From: Leptotrichia hongkongensis
GTDB taxonomy: Bacteria > Fusobacteriota > Fusobacteriia > Fusobacteriales > Leptotrichiaceae
NCBI RefSeq assembly: GCF_041538065.1
Contig: NZ_JBGORW010000004.1
Location: 62,001 to 126,000, forward strand
Direction of reading: 5' to 3'
DNA length: 64,000 nt
Part shown: in pieces, positions 51,296-61,277 of the stretch
How positions within the stretch are numbered: position 1 is the stretch's first letter
Layout: the number at the start of each line of letters is the position of its first letter
The notes under the pieces: generated by a model
What the model was told of the DNA's origin: nothing
The model's database searches: none
The model's input: only the letters and a program-made list of their open reading frames with translations
Made by a program: the position numbers and the translations under genes

Positions 51296-52260
51296 TGGCA
51301 GAAAACATAAAAAAAATCATAACTGAAAATGATTATATCCCAACACCTGAAGACTTTCAAATTGTAGGTCCTGACACTAATCAAAGCGAAGTAATCTACA
51401 AACCAAGTTTAACATTCTGGCAGGATGGATGGAGAAGATTCAAGAAAAATAAATTAGCTTTGTCATTTTTGGGAATAACTCTTATTTTCATATTTTTAGC
51501 AATATTTGGACAAAGTTTGACAAAATATTCTTATAGGGCTCAAGATTTATCAGCTAAATTTTTAAGTCCAGCGAAAGGGATTGCAAAAGGACATTATTTA
51601 GGAACTGATAATTTGGGACGTGATTTATTTGCAAGACTTTCACAAGGGATAAGAATTTCAATGGAATTATCTTTGATAACAGCTGCAATCTGTGTTGTTT
51701 TCGGAACAATTTATGGAGCTGTATCAGCATATTTTGGTGGGATTATTGACACGATAATGACTAGAATTGTAGAAATATTATTAATTATTCCATCAATGAT
51801 TTACATAATTTTATTAATGGTTGTAATGGGAAACAGTGTAAAAACAATAATTATCGCAATGTCACTGACAAGATGGTTAAATTATTCACTGTTAGTACGT
51901 GGAGAAGTCCTAAAAATAAAGGAAAATGAGTTTGTATTAGCTTCAAAATCACTTGGTGGAAACTTTTTATGGATAACTCTAAAACACTTAATTCCGAATA
52001 CATTAAGTGTAATAATAATAAGACTTACAACAGATATACCAAACATTATCTTTACTGAAGCATTTTTAAGTTTCATTGGGCTTGGAGTACCAATTCCACA
52101 GGCTTCACTTGGAAACTTGGTATTTGATGGTTTCGTAAATATGACTTCATATCCGTATTTATTCATTATTCCATCAGTTGTAATTTCATTAATTACATTG
52201 GCATTTAATATAGTTGGAGATGCTTTAAATGATGCATTAAATCCAAAATTAAGAGATTAA
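51295..52260 (+). CDS. oppC: Oligopeptide/dipeptide ABC permease C subunit
   Basis: A 321-residue permease. A cytoplasmic N-terminal part of about 55 residues (YIPTPEDFQIVGPD) is typical of OppC and absent from the shorter Nik-type C subunit at 39291. It is followed by a helix at 62-80, YLGTDNLGRDLFARLSQG near 101-118, and the EAA loop ASKSLGGNFLWITLKHLIPN near 217-236. The start is GTG, overlapping the B-subunit stop and preceded by GGAGATGAGG. It should pair with OppB. Confidence 0.94.
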   Translation: MAENIKKIITENDYIPTPEDFQIVGPDTNQSEVIYKPSLTFWQDGWRRFKKNKLALSFLGITLIFIFLAIFGQSLTKYSYRAQDLSAKFLSPAKGIAKGHYLGTDNLGRDLFARLSQGIRISMELSLITAAICVVFGTIYGAVSAYFGGIIDTIMTRIVEILLIIPSMIYIILLMVVMGNSVKTIIIAMSLTRWLNYSLLVRGEVLKIKENEFVLASKSLGGNFLWITLKHLIPNTLSVIIIRLTTDIPNIIFTEAFLSFIGLGVPIPQASLGNLVFDGFVNMTSYPYLFIIPSVVISLITLAFNIVGDALNDALNPKLRD

Positions 52261-52290
52261 AAATTTAAAAATTTTATAAAAAGCGTCGTG

Positions 52291-52362
52291 ATTTTTTGGA
52301 AATAAAATTGACTGTTTGAGCGAAGTTTTACGTAGCGAGTTTCAATTTTGTTTTCAAAAAAT
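52291..52362 (+). other. Long perfect hairpin between oppC and oppD
   Basis: A 21-bp stem with only two G-U pairs joins 52291-52311 to 52342-52362 (ATTTTTTG pairs CAAAAAAT, AAAATTGA pairs TCAATTTT), around a 30-nt loop containing GAGCGAAG and GTAGCGAG. It lacks a terminal T run. It may be a dispersed element or an RNA-processing site. Confidence 0.75.
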
Positions 52363-52380
52363 GCTTAGACAAGCCGGGAT

Positions 52381-52408
52381 GCAAGGGTATGGCGATTGAT
52401 ACCCTTGC
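52381..52408 (+). terminator. Second hairpin between oppC and oppD
   Basis: GCAAGGGTAT (52381-52390) and ATACCCTTGC (52399-52408) form a perfect 10-bp stem with an 8-nt loop, followed by TTAAATAAATT. The T run is weak, so it could be a partial terminator or a stabilising stem that sets different levels for permeases and ATPases. Confidence 0.5.
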
Positions 52409-52534
52409 TTAAATAAATTAAATTAATAAATTCAATAAAGAAAAAATATTTATTAATCAAAAAGGTTTTTATCTAAGTTTTTTTAATATTTTAAAATATA
52501 TAACAATCCATATTAATACAGAGAGGATTAGAGA

Positions 52535-53572
52535 ATGGGAAAAAAATTATTAGAAGTAAAAGACTTGAGTGTTTCTTTTAATACATATGCTGGGGAAGTT
52601 CAGGCTCTTAGAGGTATTAACTTTTCTGTGGATCGTGGAGAAACACTTGCAATCGTTGGAGAGTCTGGTTCAGGGAAATCAGTTACTGTGCAAACGATTA
52701 TGAGATTGATACCAATGCCGCCAGGGGAAATAAAAAATGGAGAAATTCTTTTTGATGGGGAAGATTTGGTAAAGGCTTCTCCAGAAAGAATGAGAGAACT
52801 TCGTGGCGGAAAAATAGGAATGATATTCCAAGACCCTATGACATCGCTTAATCCAACAATTAAAGTTGGAAAACAGATTATGGAAGGGATTTTAATTCAT
52901 AAGAATGTAACAAAGGAAGAGGCAAAGCAGCAAGCTGTTGAAATGCTTAGAAAAGTTGGAATTCCTAAACCAGAAGAAAGATTTCATCAATATCCACATG
53001 AATTTTCTGGGGGAATGCGTCAAAGAGCAGTTATAGCCATTGCACTTTCGTGCGAGCCAGACTTATTAATCTGTGATGAGCCAACAACTGCTTTGGATGT
53101 TACAATACAAGCACAAATTCTAGATTTGATAAATGAACTGAAAAAAGAATTGAACATTGCTGTAATACTTATAACACATGATTTAGGAGTAGTTGCTGAA
53201 ACTGCTGACAGAGTAGTTGTTATGTATGCTGGAGAAAAATTAGAGGAAGCTCCTGTAAGAGAACTGTTTAAAAATCCAAAGCATCCTTATACTTGGGGAC
53301 TTTTAAAATCATTGCCAAGACTGGATATGAAAATTGGAGAAAAACTGGCTTCTATTCCAGGGACTCCGCCAGATTTATTAAAACCGCCTGCAGGAGATCC
53401 GTTTGCAGCACGTTCTGAATATGCAATGAAAATTGACTACGAAAGAAAACCTCCTATGATTGATTTAGGAAATGGGCACCTTGTAAAATCTTGGCTTTAT
53501 GTCGATGGTGCTCCAAAAGTAAAATCTCCTTTTGAGCAGGAAGCAGATAACAGAGAAGAGGAGGGGAAATAA
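52535..53572 (+). CDS. oppD: Oligopeptide/dipeptide ABC ATPase (OppD/DppD-type)
   Basis: A 345-residue ABC ATPase. Walker A GESGSGKSVTV near 40, Q-loop FQDPMTSLNPTIKVG near 98, signature FSGGMRQRAVIAIALSCEPD near 155-174 and Walker B LLICDEPTTALD. Beyond about residue 255 it has the C-terminal oligopeptide-transporter extension (SIPGTPPDLLKPPAGDPFA), which the Nik-type ATPases in this window lack. It overlaps oppF by 1 nt. Confidence 0.94.
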   Translation: MGKKLLEVKDLSVSFNTYAGEVQALRGINFSVDRGETLAIVGESGSGKSVTVQTIMRLIPMPPGEIKNGEILFDGEDLVKASPERMRELRGGKIGMIFQDPMTSLNPTIKVGKQIMEGILIHKNVTKEEAKQQAVEMLRKVGIPKPEERFHQYPHEFSGGMRQRAVIAIALSCEPDLLICDEPTTALDVTIQAQILDLINELKKELNIAVILITHDLGVVAETADRVVVMYAGEKLEEAPVRELFKNPKHPYTWGLLKSLPRLDMKIGEKLASIPGTPPDLLKPPAGDPFAARSEYAMKIDYERKPPMIDLGNGHLVKSWLYVDGAPKVKSPFEQEADNREEEGK

Positions 53573-54522
53573 TGTCATCTAATGAAATCAAAAAAGAAAA
53601 ATTAATAGAAATGAAAAATTTAAAAAAATATTTTCCAATGAAAAAAAGACAAGTACTAAAGGCTGTAGAAAATGTTACAATGGACATTTACAAAGGTGAA
53701 ATTCTAAGTCTTGTAGGAGAATCAGGTTCTGGAAAGACTACGCTTGGAAGAACTGTCAGCAGACTTTATACAAAGACAAATGGGGATATTTTATTTAATG
53801 GAAAACCTATAGAAGATTATGGAAGAAAAGAATTCACAAAAAAAGTTCAGATGATATTCCAAGATCCGCAGGCTTCCCTTAATCCAAGAATGACTGTTGG
53901 AGATATTATTGCTGAAGGGATTGATATTCACAAACTAGCAGCTTCAAAACAGGAAAGAATGGAAAAAGTTTATGGCCTTTTGGAAATTGTTGGACTAAAC
54001 AGGGAGCATGCGAGCCGTTTCCCTCACGAATTTTCTGGAGGACAAAGACAGAGAATTGGAATTGCAAGAGCATTAGCAGTTGATCCAGAAGTATTAGTGT
54101 GTGATGAGCCAATTTCAGCTCTGGATGTGTCAATTCAGGCACAAGTTGTAAATTTATTAAAGGACTTGCAAAAAGAAAGAAATTTGACTTTACTATTTAT
54201 CGCACATGATTTGTCAATGGTAAAATATATTTCAGACAGAGTAGCAGTTATGTATCGTGGAAAAGTAGTAGAACTAGGAACTCCAGAAGTTGTTTACAGC
54301 GACCCTGTTCATAGCTACACAAAGTCTCTTATTTCCGCTGTACCAATAGCAGATCCTGATTTCAAGAAGACAACAAAAATTGATATGGATGAATCATATT
54401 TAAGAAGTCCAATGGGAGATGCTTCTGAAATAGGTATTATCCCTAAAACTCCTGAATTAACAGAATATAAGCCAGGACACTTTGTGGAAACTTCTTTCTT
54501 AAAGGAAAAAGGACTTATTTAA
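53572..54522 (+). CDS. oppF: Oligopeptide/dipeptide ABC ATPase (OppF/DppF-type)
   Basis: A 316-residue ABC ATPase starting FPMKKRQVLKAVENV after a short lead. Walker A GESGSGKTTLG near 45, Q-loop FQDPQASLNPRMTVG, signature FSGGQRQRIGIARALAVDPE near 157-176, Walker B LVCDEPISALD. The tail carries the oligopeptide-transporter extension. Its start overlaps the oppD stop as TAATG, showing a two-gene unit; four binding proteins follow. Confidence 0.94.
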   Translation: MSSNEIKKEKLIEMKNLKKYFPMKKRQVLKAVENVTMDIYKGEILSLVGESGSGKTTLGRTVSRLYTKTNGDILFNGKPIEDYGRKEFTKKVQMIFQDPQASLNPRMTVGDIIAEGIDIHKLAASKQERMEKVYGLLEIVGLNREHASRFPHEFSGGQRQRIGIARALAVDPEVLVCDEPISALDVSIQAQVVNLLKDLQKERNLTLLFIAHDLSMVKYISDRVAVMYRGKVVELGTPEVVYSDPVHSYTKSLISAVPIADPDFKKTTKIDMDESYLRSPMGDASEIGIIPKTPELTEYKPGHFVETSFLKEKGLI

Positions 54523-54592
54523 AAAATATTTTAATGTTTCAAAATAATTTATTTATAAAAAATCAAAATTTTAGAAAGGAAATATCAAAATT

Positions 54593-56191
54593 ATGAAAAA
54601 AAGTTTTTTAGTATTTTGTTTACTTATATCAATGTTTATCATCTCTTGTGGAAAATCTGGCAATGATGGTAAATCAGCAGCATTTAACATTGAAGCTGAA
54701 CCAACATCTTTAGATCCCCAAGTTTTAACTGATATCAGTGGATTTATGGTTGCAAATATGACTTATGAGCCACTTGTAAGGCTAAATGAAAAAAATGAAG
54801 TTGTTCCTGCTGGAGCTGAAAGCTGGACTAAATCAGAAGACGGAAAAGTATGGACATTTAAAATCAGAAAAGGAATGAAATGGAGCAACGGAGATCCTGT
54901 TACAGGAAAAGACTACTTTAACGGAATCAAAAGAGGAATCGATCCTAAAACTCAATCTGAATATTCAATACTTACTTTCTACATTGAAAATGCAGAGAAC
55001 TTTAATAATGGAACTATAAAAGACTTTGGACAAGTTGGAGTAAAATTAAAAGACGACTATACACTTGAATTTACTTTATCAAAACCTGCACCATACTTTA
55101 TAAAGACATTAATTATGCCAATTTACTTCCCAGTTAATGAAAAAGCATTGGCTGCTAATCCTGAAGGATATGCTTCAGATGCTGATAAATCTATATATAA
55201 TGGACCTTTCATTATGAAAGAATGGGTACACGACAATAAAATAGTAATGAAGAAAAATCCTAATTACTGGAATGCTCAAAATATAAAATTAGACACTCTT
55301 ACAGCAACAATTGTAGCAGATTTTGACGCAGCTACAAATTTCTTTGAAAATAAAGAGTTGGATTTAACAAGAATTTCTGTAGAAAAGATGGCAAGTTACA
55401 AAGGAAAACCTGAATTACATACAGTTCCTGATGGAAGAGTATACTATTTTGGATTTAATCGTTCAAATCCTGTATTAAAAAATATAAAAATTAGACAGGC
55501 ATTATCTCTTGCAATAGATAGAAAACAGCTTGTTGATAGTGTTCTAAATGGAGTAGGACTTCCTGCTTCAGGAGTTGTTGCACTTGGAAATGCTGGAGAA
55601 AAAGGTGACTTTAGAAAAGAAGCTGGAGATTTATTTGCACAATTCTCAAACACTAATCCAAAACAGTTATTTGATGAGGGATTAAAAGAATTAAATATTA
55701 CTCCTGCACAAGTTAAGTTAAAATTAACTGTTGACGAAAAAGGAACTGGTAAAAAAGAAGCTGAATTTTACCAGGCTCAATGGAAAGAAAAATTAGGTAT
55801 TGATGTGGAAGTGGAAGTTCTAACTACTAAAGAAAGAATCGCACGTGCAAAAGCTGGAGAATTTGACATAGTAAGATATGGTTGGGGACCTGATTATGCA
55901 GATCCTATGACTTACCTTGAAATTTTCCACTCAAAATCAAAAGATCTTAATTTTGCTAAATATTCAAATCCTGAGTATGACAAATTAATTGACTTGGCTA
56001 AAGTTAATCAAGATAATAAAACTAGAATGGATGCGATGAAAAAAGCAGAAAAATTACTATCAGACGACTTTACATATTCAGCACTTTACTATCAAGTAGG
56101 GGTATATTTAATAAATCCTAACTTAAAAGGTGTTGTTTTACGTTCAGTTGGAGATTCTGTAGACTTTTATAGTGCTTATATTACAAAATAA
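54593..56191 (+). CDS. oppA: Oligopeptide-binding lipoprotein, paralogue 1
   Basis: A 532-residue family 5 solute-binding lipoprotein, lipobox FIISCGK with acylated Cys near residue 19. Family motifs: PTSLDPQVLTDISG near 37, WTFKIRKGMKWSNGDPVTG near 88-106, YNGPFIMKEWVHDN and KKNPNYWN. It is the first of four tandem paralogues behind the Opp permease and ATPase genes and the most divergent in the C-terminal half (RYGWGPDYADPMTYLEIFHS). Confidence 0.93.
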   Translation: MKKSFLVFCLLISMFIISCGKSGNDGKSAAFNIEAEPTSLDPQVLTDISGFMVANMTYEPLVRLNEKNEVVPAGAESWTKSEDGKVWTFKIRKGMKWSNGDPVTGKDYFNGIKRGIDPKTQSEYSILTFYIENAENFNNGTIKDFGQVGVKLKDDYTLEFTLSKPAPYFIKTLIMPIYFPVNEKALAANPEGYASDADKSIYNGPFIMKEWVHDNKIVMKKNPNYWNAQNIKLDTLTATIVADFDAATNFFENKELDLTRISVEKMASYKGKPELHTVPDGRVYYFGFNRSNPVLKNIKIRQALSLAIDRKQLVDSVLNGVGLPASGVVALGNAGEKGDFRKEAGDLFAQFSNTNPKQLFDEGLKELNITPAQVKLKLTVDEKGTGKKEAEFYQAQWKEKLGIDVEVEVLTTKERIARAKAGEFDIVRYGWGPDYADPMTYLEIFHSKSKDLNFAKYSNPEYDKLIDLAKVNQDNKTRMDAMKKAEKLLSDDFTYSALYYQVGVYLINPNLKGVVLRSVGDSVDFYSAYITK

Positions 56192-56238
56192 TTTTAATTT
56201 ACTAATTTAATATAGTAAAAGAAAGGGTGAGTGCAAGT

Positions 56239-57828
56239 ATGAAGAAAATATTACTAATCTTTACAATATTACTGGCTTTCGTTATTTCCTGTGGAAAAGG
56301 TGGAGATTCTGAAACATTAAAGCTCAACTTAAAAGAAGAAGGGAAATCTTATGATCCACAGCTTGCAAATGATTCAACGGGAGAATTTGTAGATTCACTT
56401 ATTGCTGAAACATTAACAAGACAGGCAGAAGATGGAAAATCTATTCCTGGTGTGGCAGAAAAATGGGAACACAACGAAAATTCAACAGTGTGGACATTCC
56501 ACTTGAGAAAAAATGCAAAATGGAGCAATGGTGATCCTATTACGGCAAAAGACTTTAGAGATGGTTGGGTTAGAGCATTAAAACCTGAAACAGCAGGAGA
56601 ATATGCAGATAAATTATTTTACATAAAAAATGCTGAACAATTTAATGCAGGGAAAATTAAAGATGAAAATCAGCTTGGTATAAAGGTTATCGATGATTAC
56701 ACACTAGAAGTAACATTGAACAATCCTCTTACCTACTTTGATTCGATTGTAAGAATTCAGACTTATGCTCCTCTAAACAAAAAATTCTATGATAAAGTAG
56801 GAGAAAAATATATGACATCTCCTGAAACATCAATTTCATCAGGTGTATATATAATAAAATCTTGGACAAGAGATTCAGAAATCGTATTCGAAAAAAATGA
56901 AAACTACTGGAATAAAGATAACATTAAATTAAAATCTATAAAGATATTATTTATAAATGATCCTAATGCCAGCGTAAATGCCTTTAAAAATGGAGAAATT
57001 GACTCAACAAACATTTCTGTTGAGCAGGCTAAGGAATTTAAGAATGACAAACGTAAACTGCTTGTAAAAGACGGTTCTGTCTGGTATATGACATACAACA
57101 TGAAAAATAAAGTTCTTGCGAACAAAAAAATTAGACAAGCTTTATCACTTGCTGTAGATAGAGAAAAATTAATTACAGATGTACTTGATAATACAGGAGA
57201 AGCTGCTTACACTTATACAACAAAAGGTGTTGGAATCAACGGTATTTCAAAAGATTTCTCTGAAGAAGCAGGAAAAATTTTCCCAGCTTACAATCCACAA
57301 AAAGCAAAACAATTGCTAGCAGAAGGATTAAAAGAGCTAGGATTACAAAAATTGCCTGATTTGACAATGATTTTCAATGATTCTGGAAATAATAAGGTTA
57401 TTTCTGAATATATTCAAGAAAGTTTAAGAACAAATTTAGGAGTAAACCTTAAAATTGAAGGAATGACATTCCAATCAAGACTAGATAAAATGCAACACAG
57501 AGACTATGAAATTGCTCTTGCAGGTTACAATGGAGATTATAACGATGCAATCACTTACTTAGATAGATTCTTGACAAAAGATGGAAATAATTTTTCAGAT
57601 TACTCTAATCCTCGTTACGACGAACTTGTGAAAAAAGTTAAAAGTTCTGGAAATCAGGAAGAAAGAGTTAAGAATATGATTGAAATGGAAAGAATAATTG
57701 CAGAAGATATGCCTGTGGGACTACTTTACTATAGACAAAATACAAAATTATTGAATCCAAGAGTTCATAACATTGTATTTAGTCCAATAGGAAAAGACTT
57801 CGTTTTGGATAATACTTATATAAAATAA
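56239..57828 (+). CDS. oppA: Oligopeptide-binding lipoprotein, paralogue 2
   Basis: A 529-residue family 5 binding lipoprotein. ATG 56239 begins MKKILLIFTILLAFVISCGK with acylated Cys18; a GTG four codons earlier adds only SAS and lies on the ribosome site. It shares WTFHLRKNAKWSNGDPITAK, FRDGWVRALKPETAGEYA and ISEYIQESLRTNLG with paralogues 3 and 4. Separated from paralogue 1 by 47 bp with no hairpin. Confidence 0.93.
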   Translation: MKKILLIFTILLAFVISCGKGGDSETLKLNLKEEGKSYDPQLANDSTGEFVDSLIAETLTRQAEDGKSIPGVAEKWEHNENSTVWTFHLRKNAKWSNGDPITAKDFRDGWVRALKPETAGEYADKLFYIKNAEQFNAGKIKDENQLGIKVIDDYTLEVTLNNPLTYFDSIVRIQTYAPLNKKFYDKVGEKYMTSPETSISSGVYIIKSWTRDSEIVFEKNENYWNKDNIKLKSIKILFINDPNASVNAFKNGEIDSTNISVEQAKEFKNDKRKLLVKDGSVWYMTYNMKNKVLANKKIRQALSLAVDREKLITDVLDNTGEAAYTYTTKGVGINGISKDFSEEAGKIFPAYNPQKAKQLLAEGLKELGLQKLPDLTMIFNDSGNNKVISEYIQESLRTNLGVNLKIEGMTFQSRLDKMQHRDYEIALAGYNGDYNDAITYLDRFLTKDGNNFSDYSNPRYDELVKKVKSSGNQEERVKNMIEMERIIAEDMPVGLLYYRQNTKLLNPRVHNIVFSPIGKDFVLDNTYIK

Positions 57829-57897
57829 TAAATAAAATTGTTTAATTTTGAAATTATTCAATAAATTTAATATAAAATTTTGAAGGAGAAAACTATC

Positions 57898-59487
57898 ATG
57901 AAAAAAATATTAGCTATGTTAATGATGCTGATTTTCGTTATTTCTTGCGGGAAAAGTGGCGGAAATAGCAAAACGTTTACTTTAAATCTGACGGATGAGC
58001 CAAAATCTATTGATCCGCAAATATCAACAGATATTGGTGGAGGAACTGTCAATGATCTTTTAATGGAAGGATTGACTAGAAAAGGAAAAAATGGAACATT
58101 TGAACCAGGACTTGCTAAAAGCTGGGATAAATCAGCTGATGGATTAAAATGGACATTTCATTTAAGAGACAATCTAAAATGGAGCAATGGTGATCCTATT
58201 ACTGCCCAAGACTTTAAAAATGGATGGCTTCGTGCATTAAAACCTGAAACAGCTTCTGAATATGCATATATGCTTTATCCAATAAAAAATGCAGAAAAAT
58301 ATAATAAGAAAGAAGGAACTGCAGAAGAAGTTGGAATAAAAGTTATCGACGATAAAACTTTGGAAGTAGAACTTGGAACTCCAGTTCCATATTTTGACAG
58401 CCTTGTGGCATTCAAAACTTACATGCCATTAAATCAAAAATTCTTTGATGAAACAAAAGATTCATATTTTACAGAATCTGAAAAAACAATATCTTCAGGT
58501 GCCTACACAATGGAAAGCTGGACACATGGCTCAGAAATAGTATTCAAAAAAAATCCTAATTATTGGGATGCACCTAATGTAAAAGTTGAAAATATTGTGT
58601 ATAAAATAATACCTGATAATAATTCAGCATTAAATGCATTTAATAACAAGGAAGTAGATGTAACTTCAATTACTGCTGAACAAGCAAAAGGATTTAAGGA
58701 TAATCCAAAAATGGTTTCAAATAATGATGGATCAGTATGGTATCTATTATTTAACTTTAACAACAAAACACTAGCAAATGTAAAAATTAGAAAAGCTCTT
58801 CTTATGTCAATCGACAGAGAAGGTTTAGTAAAAAATGTATTAAATGGATATGGAACAGCTGCAAAAACTCTTGTTCCAAAAGGAATAGGGATAAAAGGAT
58901 TGAATGGCAAGGACTTTACAGAACAAGTTCCTACTTCAACATTAGCATACAATCCTGCGGAAGCTAAAAAATTATTAGCAGAAGGGCTGAAGGAAACAGG
59001 GGCAGCAAAATTCCCTAATATGTCAATGCTAATTAATGAAAGTGGAAATAATAAAGTTATTGCAGAATATATTCAAGAACAATTAAGAAAAAATTTAGGT
59101 ATTGAATTAAATTTGGAAATAATAACTGCTCAGGAAAGATTCTCAAGAATGAAACAAAAAAACTTTGACTTAGTTCTTGCAGGATGGTCTGGAGATTATC
59201 CTGATGCAATTACATACTTAGATTTATTTGAATCAACAGGTGGAACTAACTATGGTTCATATAAAAACCCTCAATATGATGCTTTAGTTAAAACTGTCAG
59301 AGGTACAGCAGATCAAAACGTCAGAATTCCTGCACTTGTTAAACTTGAAGGATTGGTTGCGGAAGATTTACCAGTTGGTGTGCTTTTCCACAGAGAAAAA
59401 CAATATTTAGTTGATGAAAGAGTTCAAGGACTTGGATTTGTCGCAGTTAGTGGAGAATACTATTTCGGAAATCTATCATTAAAATAA
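57898..59487 (+). CDS. oppA: Oligopeptide-binding lipoprotein, paralogue 3
   Basis: A 529-residue family 5 binding lipoprotein starting at ATG 57898 after AAGGAG (the in-frame TTG at 57880 overlaps that site). Lipobox FVISCGK. Closest by eye to paralogue 4: EPKSIDPQISTDIGGGTVND, FKNGWLRALKPETASEYAY, YTMESWTHGSEIVFKKNPNYW and AGWSGDYPDAITYLDLFES. A perfect hairpin follows at 59500-59519. Confidence 0.94.
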   Translation: MKKILAMLMMLIFVISCGKSGGNSKTFTLNLTDEPKSIDPQISTDIGGGTVNDLLMEGLTRKGKNGTFEPGLAKSWDKSADGLKWTFHLRDNLKWSNGDPITAQDFKNGWLRALKPETASEYAYMLYPIKNAEKYNKKEGTAEEVGIKVIDDKTLEVELGTPVPYFDSLVAFKTYMPLNQKFFDETKDSYFTESEKTISSGAYTMESWTHGSEIVFKKNPNYWDAPNVKVENIVYKIIPDNNSALNAFNNKEVDVTSITAEQAKGFKDNPKMVSNNDGSVWYLLFNFNNKTLANVKIRKALLMSIDREGLVKNVLNGYGTAAKTLVPKGIGIKGLNGKDFTEQVPTSTLAYNPAEAKKLLAEGLKETGAAKFPNMSMLINESGNNKVIAEYIQEQLRKNLGIELNLEIITAQERFSRMKQKNFDLVLAGWSGDYPDAITYLDLFESTGGTNYGSYKNPQYDALVKTVRGTADQNVRIPALVKLEGLVAEDLPVGVLFHREKQYLVDERVQGLGFVAVSGEYYFGNLSLK

Positions 59488-59499
59488 GTTAAATTATAG

Positions 59500-59519
59500 G
59501 GGGTATCGTGTTATACCCC
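59500..59519 (+). terminator. Intercistronic hairpin between paralogues 3 and 4
   Basis: GGGGTAT (59500-59506), 6-nt loop, ATACCCC (59513-59519), followed by TTATTTAG. It may cause partial termination or protect the upstream mRNA. Confidence 0.5.
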
Positions 59520-59575
59520 TTATTTAGTAGTTTAAAATTTTACAGAAATATCTAAAAATAGGAGGAAATAAATCA

Positions 59576-61162
59576 ATGAAAAAACTGTTTTTGATATTGA
59601 CATTGCTAATGTTTGTACTTTCGTGCGGAAGTAAAAATGGAAGTAATGGAAATACATTTACATTAAATATAGTAACTGAACCATCATCAATTGATCCGCA
59701 AATAACAACAGATGTTCCTGGTGGAACTGTTGATGAATTAATTTTAGAAGGTCTTTTAAGGAAAGACAAGACTGGAAAATCTGTTGCTGGTATTGCTGAA
59801 AAATGGGAAAAATCAGAAGACGGACTTGTTTGGACGTTCCATTTAAGAGATGGTGTGAAATGGAGCAATGGTGATCCTGTTACTGCAAAGGACTTTAAAG
59901 CTGGATGGCTTCGTGGATTAAATCCTGACACAGCAGGAAGTAATGCAAGTATGTTATTTGTAATAAAAAATGGAGAAAAATATAATGCTAAAAAAGCTTC
60001 AGAAAATGAAGTTGGAATAAAAGTTATTGATGATAAAACATTACAAGTAACTTTGGAAGCACCTACGCCATATTTTGATGATTTAGTTACATTCAAATCA
60101 TTTATGCCGTTAAACCAAAAATTCTACAACGAAGTAAAGGATAAATACTTTTCCGAAGCTGAATTTACAATTTCAAATGGTCCTTACACTATGGAAAGCT
60201 GGACTCACGATTCAGAATTAAAATTCAAGAAAAATCCTAACTACTGGGACGCATCTAACGTAAAAACAGATAACGTTGTATTAAAAATAATCGCTACAGA
60301 TTCAGCTGTCAATGCCTTCAAAAATAAAGAAGTTGACGTAACATCTGTTACATTTGAACAAGCAAAAGAATTTGCTGGAAAACCAGAACTTGTAAAAGCT
60401 GATGATGGTGGAATTTACTACTTGCTATTTAACACAAAAGAAAATGTATTTAAAAATGCAAAAGTAAGACGTGCAATAACTATGGCAATAAATAGAGATG
60501 AACTTATAAACAAAGTTCTTGAAGGCTCTGAAAAAGCGACTAAAGCATTCACTCCAACTGGAATCGGACTAAACGGAATTGCAAAAGATTTTGCACAGGA
60601 AGTTACAACCGACCAGCCTAAATTCAATGTTGAAGAAGCTAAGAAATTACTAGCAGAAGGACTTAGGGAAGAAGGATTAACAGAACTTCCAAGATTTGAA
60701 ATTTTATTTAATGATACAGGAAGCAGAAAAGCTATTGTTGAATACATTCAAGAAAACTTGAGAAATAACTTGGGAGCAAATGTCGAATTGGATGTTGTAA
60801 CAGGTAAGGAACGTGTTGAAAGAACTAAAAAACGTGATTATCAAGTTGCTCTTATGAACTGGACTGGAGATTTCCTAGATCCAATCACATATTTAGATTT
60901 ATTTGAAAGCACAAACGCAAACAACCGTGGAGATTTTAAAAACGCAAGATATGACGAATTAACTAAAATTGTAAAAAGCTCTGCCGATCCAAAAGTAAGA
61001 GTTCCGGCAATGCTAGAAATGGAAAAACTTATCTCTGAAGAACAACCCGTTACAATCTTATTCCAAAAACAAAAACTTTACTTAGTAAATCCAAAAGTTA
61101 AAAATTTAGGATTTGTATCAATTGGTGGAGAGTTCTTTATAAGAGATGTTGTAATGAATTAA
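59576..61162 (+). CDS. oppA: Oligopeptide-binding lipoprotein, paralogue 4
   Basis: A 528-residue family 5 binding lipoprotein, lipobox FVLSCGS with acylated Cys near 17. Shares PSSIDPQITTDVPGGTVDEL, WTFHLRDGVKWSNGDPVTAK, FKAGWLRGLNPDTAG and YTMESWTHDSELKFKKNPNY with paralogue 3. GGAGG precedes the ATG. It ends the operon ahead of the hairpin at 61168-61195. The four proteins probably feed one OppBCDF complex with different peptide preferences (inference). Confidence 0.94.
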   Translation: MKKLFLILTLLMFVLSCGSKNGSNGNTFTLNIVTEPSSIDPQITTDVPGGTVDELILEGLLRKDKTGKSVAGIAEKWEKSEDGLVWTFHLRDGVKWSNGDPVTAKDFKAGWLRGLNPDTAGSNASMLFVIKNGEKYNAKKASENEVGIKVIDDKTLQVTLEAPTPYFDDLVTFKSFMPLNQKFYNEVKDKYFSEAEFTISNGPYTMESWTHDSELKFKKNPNYWDASNVKTDNVVLKIIATDSAVNAFKNKEVDVTSVTFEQAKEFAGKPELVKADDGGIYYLLFNTKENVFKNAKVRRAITMAINRDELINKVLEGSEKATKAFTPTGIGLNGIAKDFAQEVTTDQPKFNVEEAKKLLAEGLREEGLTELPRFEILFNDTGSRKAIVEYIQENLRNNLGANVELDVVTGKERVERTKKRDYQVALMNWTGDFLDPITYLDLFESTNANNRGDFKNARYDELTKIVKSSADPKVRVPAMLEMEKLISEEQPVTILFQKQKLYLVNPKVKNLGFVSIGGEFFIRDVVMN

Positions 61163-61167
61163 CTTAA

Positions 61168-61195
61168 CGTAAGGGCATCACACTACATGCCCTTA
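61168..61195 (+). terminator. Hairpin at the end of the opp operon
   Basis: GTAAGGGCA (61168-61176) and TGCCCTTAC (61187-61195) form a perfect 9-bp stem followed by AATTTTG. The T run is short, but the position 6 nt after the stop fits a terminator. Confidence 0.65.
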
Positions 61196-61277
61196 CAATT
61201 TTGATTGAGTAATTATTTTAATTAAATTAATAATAACCTATTTTATAAAATAGATTGTATAATAAAATTCAACAAAT

